Shown here: positions 55,735-64,000 of the stretch, in pieces
Numbering within the stretch: position 1 is the stretch's first letter
Layout: each line of letters begins with the position of its first letter
Source of the DNA: Boswellia sacra
Lineage: Eukaryota > Streptophyta > Magnoliopsida > Sapindales > Burseraceae
Length of the DNA: 64,000 nt
Assembly: GCA_013180625.2 (NCBI GenBank)
Contig: SNVD02013256.1
Location: 1 to 64,000, forward strand
Direction of reading: 5' to 3'
Program-made: the position numbers and the translations under genes
Notes under the pieces: generated by a model
What the model saw: the letters and a program-made list of their open reading frames with translations, nothing else
Databases searched by the model: none
Told to the model about the DNA's origin: nothing

Positions 55735-57139
55735 ATGGCAACTTTTAATTCAACTTCATATGTTGAGGGACTTTCTATCTCTAGACCTCCATTTTTTAAT
55801 GGAAGTGATTACTCTTATTGGAAAACTAGAATGAGTATTTTCTTGAAATCTTTTGATTATGATTTATGGTCTATTGTTTTGGAAGGACCTTTTGTTCCTA
55901 CCAAAATTGAAAATGGGGAATGCATGCTTAAAGAACCTAAAGAGTTTAGTGAAGATGATAAAAAGAAATTGAGTTTGAATGCTAAAGCTATGAATGTGTT
56001 ATATTGTGCTCTAGATAGAAATGAGTTTAATAGAATATCTACTTGTTCTACGGCACAAGAAATATGGCACACACTTGAAGTAACTCATGAAGGAACTAGT
56101 CAAGTTAAAGAATCTAAAATTAGTATGCTAGTTCATAGTTATGAGCTTTTTAAGATGAAACCGGATGAATCAATTTTTGAAATGTTTACTAGATTTATGG
56201 ATATTGTCAATGGTTTGAAATCTCTCGGTAAATCTTATTCTAATATTGAAATGGTGAGAAAGATTCTTAGGTGTCTACCAAAATCTTGGGAGCCAAAGGT
56301 GACGGCAATTCAAGAAGCAAAGGACCTCACCAAACTACCATTAGAAGAACTTATGGGTTCTCTCATGACTCATGAAATCACCTTGAAGAAGAATGAAGAA
56401 GAAGATTGCAAAATGGCAAACATGTGCTTCATGGCTTTAAGAGAAAATGAGATAAGTATTCTAAACCATGATCCTAAGCTTTCATATGATGAATTACTTG
56501 AAGCATTCCAAAATTTACATGTGCAAGTTGATAAACAAAATTCAAAAATCAATGCTTTCAAAAAGAAGTCAAAAATCATGTTATCTCAATTAGAAGAGTT
56601 GGTGGAAATAAATGAAGCTTTAGAAAATGAAAATGAAATTTTAAAGCAAAAAGATTTTGAAAGTTTGGAAAGTCAAATACATTTATTAAAAACTGAAAAT
56701 GAGATTTTAAAACAAAAGGATTTTGATAAATTAGAGAAAGAAAATGATTTTGAAAAAGGAAAATAATGACTTAAGAAATATTGTTGATAGTTTTACAAAA
56801 AGCACAAAAAATTTGAATTCTATGTTACAAAACCAAAGGTGTGTTTTTGATAAAAGAGGGTTAGGATATAAAACTCATAAAAATCAAAAGTATTTTAAAA
56901 ACTATTTTGTTCATGCATCTTCTAGGAATAATCCTAATCATTCATGTAATTATTGTGGAAGAAAAGGACACAAAATGCATTCTTGTTACATTAAGAGAAA
57001 TCCTAATTTGAAACAAATATGGATTCCAAAAAGTACCATAACTAACCCCCAAGGACCCAAGAACTTTTGGGTACCAAAAAGTTACTCCTTGAATGTTGAT
57101 TGTAGAGACAAAGGAGTGGCAAACACAAGTGGTACTTAG
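55735..57139 (+). pseudogene. SIRE-like copia Gag, element 2 (one frameshift)
   Basis: Same start and domain order as in element 1. The first frame (55735-56766) ends because two bases are missing near 56745 compared with element 1. The rest, including the CNYCGRKGHKMHSC zinc knuckle (about 56946-56987), is open in the next frame to a TAG at 57137-57139. That TAG occurs at the same place in element 1 (21737-21739) and leaves gag and protease in different frames in both copies. Confidence 0.86.
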
Positions 57140-58494
57140 ATAGTGGATGCTCAAGGCATATGACCGGAGATGCCTCCAAGTTCTCAAGATTATTCATCAA
57201 GAAAGGAGGATATGTGACCTTCGGTGATAATGCCAAAGGAAGGGTAATCGAACATGGTGATATTGGTAACCCTTCTTCACCTATTATTGAAAATGTTTTG
57301 CTTACATGATTTGATTAGTATTAGTCAATTGAGGCTAATAGATGTGTGATTAAGGATGTTAGTAACAATAAGACCTTATTTGTTGGTAATAGATGTGGTA
57401 ATATTTATACAATTGATATTGATGATAATAATCATGTAGAAAATTATTTCATTGTTAATCATGATGCTTGGTTATGGCATAGAAGGTTAGGTCATGCTAG
57501 CATGGACACAATTTCAAAAATTTCTAAAAATGATTTAGTTGATGGTCTTCCAAAAATAAAATTTGAAAATGATAAGATTTGTGATGCTTGTCAATTTGGA
57601 AAACAAGTGAGAACTTCTTTTAAACATAAGAAATTTATTTTAACAAATAAACATCTACAATTACTTCATTTGGATTTATTTGGACCATCAAGAACTCAAA
57701 ACCTTGGTGGAAAGTATTATATTTTTGTTATTGTGGATGATTATTCAATATTCACTTGGGTGTTATTCTTGAAAACTAAAAATGATGCCATACAAGCTTT
57801 TTCAAAATTTATAAAAGGAGTCCAAAATAAAAAAGGGTATTCTATTGTGTCCATTAGGAGTGATCATGGTGGTGAAGTAGACAATGTTGTATTTGAAAAT
57901 CTTTGTGATGAAAATGGTTTTGAGCATAAGTTTTTCTCACCTAGAACTCCACAACAAAATGGTGTTGTTGAAAGGAAAAATAAGACTATCCAAGAAATGG
58001 CTAGGACCATGTTACTTGAAAATAATTTGCCAAAATATTTTTGGGCCGAAGCCGTTAATACCGCATGCTTTATAATCAATAGAGTCCATATTAGAGCTTT
58101 AATAAAGAAAACTCCTTATGAACTTTGGAAAGGAAGAAAACCCAACATTGGATTTTTTAAAGTTTTTGGATGTAAATGTTTTATTTTAAACACCAAGGAT
58201 AACCTTGGAAAATTTGATGCAAAAGCCGATGTTGGAATTTTTGTTGGCTACTCCAACCATAGTAAAGCATATAGAGTTTTTAACAAAAAGACTCTTACTA
58301 TTGAAGAATCTATGCATGTTGAATTTGATGAAACTAATGTTATTTCTTCAAAGAATTTAGATGATGATATTGTTGAGGTAGAAAGGCAAATCAAGGAATC
58401 AAGGCTTGATGAAAAGAGCCAAGATGAATTACAACTTCAACAAGAAAAGCTTGAGGAAGTAATTGATTCTTTCCAAGAATTACCAAATGAATGA
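57106..58494 (+). pseudogene. Copia protease and integrase, element 2
   Basis: Protease WYLDSGCSRHMTGD starts at 57130, one frame back from gag. Compared with element 1, deletions of 14 and 28 bases near 57304 and 57330 create a TGA at 57307-57309 but together restore the frame. From 57346 to 58494 a 382-residue open frame covers the pre-integrase segment (WLWHRRLGH), zinc-binding CDACQFGK and the full catalytic triad: Asp in LHLDLFGP, Asp in RSDHGGE, Glu in VVERKN. The C-terminal part reaches KSQDELQLQQEKLEE. After the TGA at 58492 the same frame decays toward RT, which is missing. Confidence 0.88.
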
Positions 58495-59034
58495 AGGTAC
58501 GCAAAAGCTCACCTTAATGATCTCATTATTGGTGAACCATAACAAGGTATGAGAACTAGATCTTCTTTTGAGAACTTTTGTAATCATTTTGTATTTGTCT
58601 CTTAATTTGAACCAAAATCTTTTAAAGAAGCCAAAAATGACAAAAGTTGGATTTTGGCTATGCAAGGAGAATTGAACCAATTTGAGAGAAATCAAGTTTG
58701 GGAATTAGTCCCTAGACCCAAATATGACTAAAATCCTTAGTCAAGATAGATTTTGCATAATTAGAAGAGAATTAGGCATGTTGGATATGTCTTAATTTCG
58801 CTTTTATATGATAATCTTTGAATGGTACCATATGTTAAGGGGGAGAATATATTTAGGGGGAGTAATTAATTTGATTATATCTTTTTGATGATAACAAAAG
58901 GGGGAGAAATGGTTGGATTGCTTATATTCATAACAAGTGTCAAATTTTTATTTATTCTTGATTTTATTTTCATTCTTGATTTAGATATTATTTTAAAGCA
59001 ATCAATGGTTTGTCATCATCAAAAAGGGGGAGAT
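58495..59034 (+). other. Deletion junction, 3' untranslated region and PPT of copia element 2
   Basis: Decayed coding continues to about 58730, then passes directly into 3' untranslated DNA. GGGGGAGA purine runs occur near 58840, 58857 and 58900. The PPT AAAAAGGGGGAGA is at 59021-59033. Confidence 0.8.
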
Positions 59035-60837
59035 TGTTAGCCCTAAGGCTACATGATAATTTTGATGATAACAATACACATTGATTCATTGAGATTTACT
59101 AACATGTTTATTTATGTGCAAGAATAAGATTATTGAAATAATTGTAAAATCAAGATGAGATTTATTAAAATGAAGTGTTGAAGCTAAGGAGAAGACTACA
59201 TGTTAAAGGCATCAAAGTTTAAGTACAAGGTTTGATTCAAGGAATGTGATATATGAGCAATGTTCTATCAATTGGTCATATATTTCTCTACAAATGTCCA
59301 AATAATGTGATTCTTGAGCCTTTGGAAAACTTACTCAATTTATAACATTTCATATGTTTTAAAGAAATTCAAATTTTAAGTGCAAGATCGTCCAAATCAT
59401 CATGCAAGTTGAAAGACAAATGGAAGCAGCTGACATGAGCACCGAATACTCTTTTGGACATATCTTGAGCTAGAAAAATCAAAATGACTTGATTCTTGTG
59501 GCATTAGAAAGATGACTTAATGGGGCACATTTCATATTTTTTGAAGAAATTCAAATTTCAAATGGAAGGCTGACATAATTGACATGCAATTCGGTGGACT
59601 GACACAGAGAAGAAAAATCAACTCACATGAGCACCGAATGGTGTTTTGGCCATATCTTAAGATAGAGATATCCAAATTCTTTGAATCTTAATGTTTTGGA
59701 AAGCTTATTCAAATATGAAGATCTTTTATGTTTTGAAGAGATTCAAATTTCAAACGGAAGACTGACAGAATTATCATTCAAGTCGGTGGACTGACACATG
59801 GAGGAAAAATCAAGTCACATGAGCACCGAATGGTGTTTTAGCCATATCTTGAGCTACAGATATCCAAATGACTTGATTCTTGATGCGTTGGAAAGCTTAT
59901 TCAAATGCAGATCTTTTATGTTTTACAGATTTTCAAATTTCAAACGGAACATTGACAAAAATGGCAGACAAGATTACGGTTTTTATGGTGGGCAGAAAAT
60001 TTGGAGATGGTGTCTTCACTTGATTAAGTTCATCTCATTTGCCTATAAAAGGAGCCATTCTCCCATGCATTCAACAAGTGCAAGAGAAGCATTTTATCAA
60101 GCAAAAAGCAAGAGAAATATCAAGTCTAGAGAGCTTTTATATTATTTATCTACTCTTTGAAGAGAGTTATACTTTTGTTGTAAAAATTATCTTTGTTCTT
60201 GTATTGTGGTGAGAGTGAGATATTATTGTAAAGGATAATAGTTATCCTTGAGAGAACTCTTGTTGTGTGTTATCAAGAGTTGAAGGAAGTTGCCTTGGTG
60301 AGGTTGTTCATCAAGAAGAACTCTTGGTGTGGTGTTATCAAGGGTTGAAGGAAGTTGCCTTGGTGAGGTTGTTCATCAAGAAGAACTCTTGGTGTGGTGT
60401 TATCAAGGGTTGAAGGAAGTTGCCTTGGTGAGGTTGTTCATCAAGAAGAACTCTTGGTGTGGTGTTATCAAGGGTTGAAGAAAAAGTCTTGGTGAGGTTG
60501 TTCATCAAGCAAGTTGTAAAGATTTCTACAACTTAGTGGAAAGCTTAGCTCGTGGAGCTAGGAGCCCGTGGACGTAGGCAAGGTTTGCCGAACCACGTAA
60601 ATTGAGTTTGCACTCTCTCTATCCCTTTCCTCTTTACATTTACTTGCACTTGTGATTGTTCATCATTATTATTCTTTTGATTGCATCTTTGATAAATTCT
60701 ATTTTCATCTTCTTCACCTTTGTTCTCAAAGAAAGATTTAAATAATTTTCATCTTTCAAGAAAAGTTTTCTAAATCCGTTTTTATAAATAAAAACCCAAT
60801 TCACCCCCCCTCTTGGGTTGCCATACCTGGGTCAACA
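59035..60837 (+). repeat. 3' LTR of copia element 2
   Basis: TATAAAA at 60044-60050. 65-bp units start at 60292, 60357 and 60422, with a degenerate one at 60487. It differs from the 5' LTR at a modest number of sites, for example around 54900-54970 versus 60060-60125. Confidence 0.93.
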
Positions 60838-60842
60838 CACTT

Positions 60843-62130
60843 TTCTAATGTAGACATGTGCATCCTTATGATGCTAAGATGAGACACTCTTAAGTGTACT
60901 TACTTCTTAGGGTTTGTTAGCATTCTTTAGTGTGCCTATTCTAAGGGCTTCAAACATTTTTATATGTACCTACTTCTTATGGTTTTTAAACACTCTTTAG
61001 TGCGCCTCTTTTTAGGTCTTGTACTTATTCTAAGGGCTTAAAACACTCTTAATTGTACCTACTTTTTAGGGGTTTTTAAACACTCCTTAGTCCACCTCTT
61101 CTTAGGGCTTGTGCCTATCTTAAAGGCTTAAAACACTCTTAAGTGCAGTTACTTTCCATGGTTTCTTCTAATGCATGCCAGCTGGAAAAACATCTGTCAT
61201 ACACTGTTTCACAGTCTTTAAATCTTTCATTCTTTATGTGTTTGGCCAAGTATTCTTCATTATTGAACTCTTCAGATTTTGCATTTATTTGGCTTCGTGC
61301 CTTTCATTTGAGTACATATTACTTTTTTTTTTTCATTTTTTTATTTCTTCAAACTCACTTGGGAGAATTCCATCATCTTTTGTCTTCTTAGTCTTTAGAG
61401 CTTTCTTTCTTCATGCCTTCGACTGAGTATTCTTCATTCTTCCTTCCTTGATCATTTCAGACTTTGCTTTTGTAAGATTTTATATCCTTTACTAAGGAAT
61501 TATTATCATATTGTTGGTTCTTGAACTCGTTGGGGATTTCTTCACAGCCTTTGCAAGTTCCTATAAAATATCAATCATTTCTTGATAATTTCAAATCAAT
61601 TCATGGTTTAGCTTGTTCGATGCATTTCTTCAACAGACTACTTTCTAGTCTCTAGAGGAATTCTTTCACATGACTCCGATTGATGATTTCGTGATTGATG
61701 TTACTTAAGTTTTCCTTTTAAGTGGCTAAACTATAGCTATGACCAAGTGCTTATCACTGGTTGTATTTGAAAATTCCTCAAACTTTGCATCAATGTAGAT
61801 GTTTTTCTTCTTCTTTTTTCTTCTTTCTTGTTTTCTTCCTCTCTTTTCTTCTCTTTTTTGCTTTCTCGTTTTCTCACTTCTTTTCTTTCCCTCTCTTCTT
61901 TACTTTCTTTTTCTCTCTTTCTCTTCTTTCTATCTCTCGTTCTCTCTTTCTTTCTTTCTTGCTTTTCTTTTCTTGGCCTGTTACCCTTTTCCTCTCATTA
62001 AAGGGACCACTAGTCAACTATAGGAGGACCACTGGCTAACAGTTTGCCGATGGCCATTCAAGACCTTCCACATCCTTGATCTTCATATCTTCATTCAGGC
62101 ACCATTTCTTTGTTTCTTGTCCAATTCGCT
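60843..62130 (-). repeat. Tat-type LTR L3b, right part
   Basis: Continuation of L3b. It is the reverse complement of about 15925-17150 in L2, with the 88-bp-type minisatellite (60885-61150) and a pyrimidine tract. The region near 62000-62060 holds the degenerate GC-rich repeats that precede the PMD promoter in copy 1, but the TATA box is not recognisable here. Confidence 0.65.
61799..61975. repeat. Pyrimidine tract of Tat LTR L3b
   Basis: TTTCTTCTTC/CTCTCTTT-type run, counterpart of the purine tract at 16048-16195. Long ORFs here are artefacts of the tract. Confidence 0.85.
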
Positions 62131-62172
62131 TCTTTTTTTTTCCTACACAATTGCCTCGACTTCCTCTTTCTA

Positions 62173-63850
62173 ATGGTGAGTCATCTGATCTATCTTGACT
62201 TGAATGAGATCGAATCGGTCTATAGATTGATGTTACAAGGTCTTCTAAAAGACTAAGAGGTGCCCATTGTTTGCGACTTGGATTCCCACACGGTCAACTA
62301 GGTATGTATTTTGCCTCATTCTTCATTTTTCCATTTTTTTAGAATTTTCTAGGCATGCATTCATGCAGAGACTTCGATTTCTTGTTTTAGGACTTCCATT
62401 AGAATAAGATGTGTGGGTCATTTTCTAGAACCCACAGTTTCTTGGAGATAGGAAATGAGGCTATTAGAAACAGGATTGATGCTATCGATTTTTATGAGTT
62501 CATCACCTCACTTCTACATGCCTTTTGGCACACTGATTATCCAGCATTGGTTGCTTCATATGGAAGATGGATGGACATGGCTCATATTTTTCATCTTTTG
62601 GCTGGTGAGACAACTATTACATCATTCAATGCCGCCACCTGGACCGGCCTTTCGTGTAGTGGGAGGGTTGTAACCTTTGATTCTTGCATCATGGATTTGA
62701 GACATCAAGGAAGGTTGGTATACCAACTTCTCGATTGTGATGTGAAGATCAAGAACAACGTAGCATTTTGGTATAATTCATTATACATGTATTGGAAGAG
62801 GAGATCAATTTTGACTTCAGTTGAGGTAAACTAGTTTGCATGTAGCTTCATCATGTATCTGCTTGGTTCAACACTTTTCGCCAATGCATTGAACACTACC
62901 TCCTTGACTCTGTTTCCTACCCTCTAAGACCTTAACCCGGTGGGAGACTTTGATTAGGGCCATCTTGCTCTTGGCCAACTATTCTTTGGTTTAGATTATA
63001 CATGTCGAGGCATCACTGCCATTACTGGTTTTGCTCCATTGATTGAGGTTACTTTACACCTTCATGTTTCTTTTCTATGAATTCTATTCCTGATTCTACT
63101 TTGTTCATAATAAATGTGTGCCTATCAGTTAGGTGTTCAACCATTATTGCTTCCTACTTGTTAACAATTTTTCATAGCTAAAAAGGTGGGTTGAACCTCA
63201 TGGGGAACTCAAGAGGTCTCAGGAGTTCAATCTCTTTTGTGAAATCATCATATTCTTATCATATTTCTATCTTATAGACTCATTTTAAGTGATGGGGGCC
63301 CAATGAGAACTAGTCAAGCACTATGAGGGTCACCACTCTATATGTTAACTATTGCATCCTTCTTCCATGTGTTGATGGCATGATGTGGTGCTCAAGTGAC
63401 ATAAGTCTGGAACTAGTAGAAGGGTCTAGAGAACCGCCCCCTTCTACCACCTGTTCTGATGATAGACTCTAGCAATTTGGGCATAGAGCCCAAGGTGATG
63501 GATTATACGACTGCAATGCCTCTAAGACAGATCGAGTTTCCTAAGGTGACGATCTCTTATGCATAGTAGGCTTGAGCCACATTACTCTATAGTAAGCCTA
63601 GTTGGGCCATTGATGAGATTCCCCAGTGTTCTATTGGTATCGCACATAGTTCTTCTAGCCATGCTGGTAGCTCTTCCACTCATTGTGGGAAAAGGTCAAG
63701 AGTTTCCTCTTCTAGTACAGGCACCTCTACCTCATTTGCTGCTAATACTGAGTAGCCTTATCCACCTCTAATTCCACTAGCTATTCTAGCTAGTCATGTG
63801 ACTGGTGGTCTCCAGGCCTACCTTAGTAATGTAGTCTACACATAGGACAG
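62173..63850 (+). pseudogene. PMD protein gene, antisense to its Tat element, copy 3
   Basis: Plus strand, starting at ATG 62173 and aligning with PMD copy 1. Intron 1 runs from the GT at 62302 to the AG at 62390. Exon 2 is open from 62409 to 62834 and contains GRWMDMAHIFHLLAGETTIT, the clearest PMD N-terminal signature in the window, then GLSCSGRVVTF. Further blocks continue in broken frames to about 63850, including the C-terminal Ser-rich tail (near 63620-63770) that matches copy 2. Frameshifts in the first and last exons make it a pseudogene. Confidence 0.7.
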
Positions 63851-64000
63851 ATCAGTAGTCTACACATAAGTGAGGATTCCACCATGCCCACTCCTTTCGT
63901 TCCTCAAGATACCACTTTGGTAAGTCTTCTAACTATATCTTCTTTTGAGTTTCTTATTACTCTCCAAATTTCTGTTAGTCAAAAATATGCAATGCAATAT
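63851..64000. other. End of window, no feature recognised
   Basis: Non-coding on both strands as far as I can see; probably continues the PMD gene or the Tat internal region. Confidence 0.3.

Larger units (their letters stand above)
53876..60837 (+). mobile_element. SIRE-like Ty1/copia element 2, lacking reverse transcriptase and RNase H
   Basis: LTRs of 1804 and 1803 bp, TG...CA termini, flanked by the 5-bp duplication CACTT (53871-53875 and 60838-60842). Organisation is as in copia element 1: tRNA-iMet PBS at 55682-55693, gag, protease, integrase, then a direct jump from WELVPRPKYD to the 3' untranslated region, with the same deletion breakpoint. Its LTRs carry one fewer 65-bp unit. Integrase is better preserved than in element 1. 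Inserted in Tat LTR L3b. Confidence 0.93.

Overview
This window is intergenic sequence from a seed plant, probably a eudicot or related lineage; the species cannot be fixed from sequence alone. It is AT-rich and consists almost entirely of nested transposable elements. The plant assignment rests on plant retrotransposon lineages (Ty3/gypsy Athila-like and Tat-like, Ty1/copia SIRE-like), a CACTA DNA transposon, and recognisable plant genes: a LONELY GUY (LOG) cytokinin-activating enzyme, and fragments of Mg-chelatase subunit H, a histidine phosphotransfer protein, midasin and MRE11. I see no ordinary single-copy host gene in its native setting.

Layout. (1) 1-11906: an Athila-type element (LTRs 352-1879 and 10377-11906, PBS matching the tRNA-Asp 3' end) with broken gag-pol, a 130-residue unknown ORF, and an intact intronless LOG-like ORF (8378-9025) between integrase and 3' LTR. 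Bases 1-351 repeat the 3' internal end of this same element, so the left LTR is shared with a second copy off-window (tandem LTR-int-LTR-int-LTR). (2) 11907-18432 and 25528-29308: old Tat-type material, including LTRs in both orientations, an antisense plant-mobile-domain (PMD) gene with its own TATA box and intron, and a degraded pol. (3) 18433-25522: a SIRE-like copia element (TSD CTTCT) inserted in a Tat LTR. (4) 29309-37777: a CACTA element (TIR CACTACAAGAA, TSD TAT) inserted in the Tat 3' region. It carries intron-containing fragments of at least four host genes, all on the plus strand, including a nearly complete AHP gene lodged in a Mg-chelatase H exon. (5) 37781-41460: rest of the Tat 3' region, with a tandem repeat and two antisense coding remnants. 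(6) 41462-about 45800: a truncated second Athila-type element. (7) About 45815-49586: Tat-type gag on the minus strand, with a hAT-like insertion, then its leader and PBS. (8) 49587-53875 and 60843-64000: Tat LTRs on the minus strand and a third PMD copy on the plus strand. (9) 53876-60837: a second SIRE-like element (TSD CACTT) inserted in a Tat LTR.

How the parts relate. The Tat sequences are the oldest layer; both copia elements, the CACTA element and probably both Athila elements landed in them. Both copia copies share the same loss of reverse transcriptase and RNase H and the same gag-protease frame break, yet each has its own target-site duplication. A defective master was therefore probably mobilised in trans. 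The strongest candidates for a new system are the LOG-carrying Athila element and the CACTA element with a near-complete cytokinin phosphotransfer gene: two cytokinin-pathway genes on mobile elements within about 22 kb. Antisense PMD genes with their own promoters in Tat elements are the next most interesting signal.

All element boundaries and homologies were read by eye. LTR termini with TSDs are firm; internal Tat LTR boundaries are approximate.
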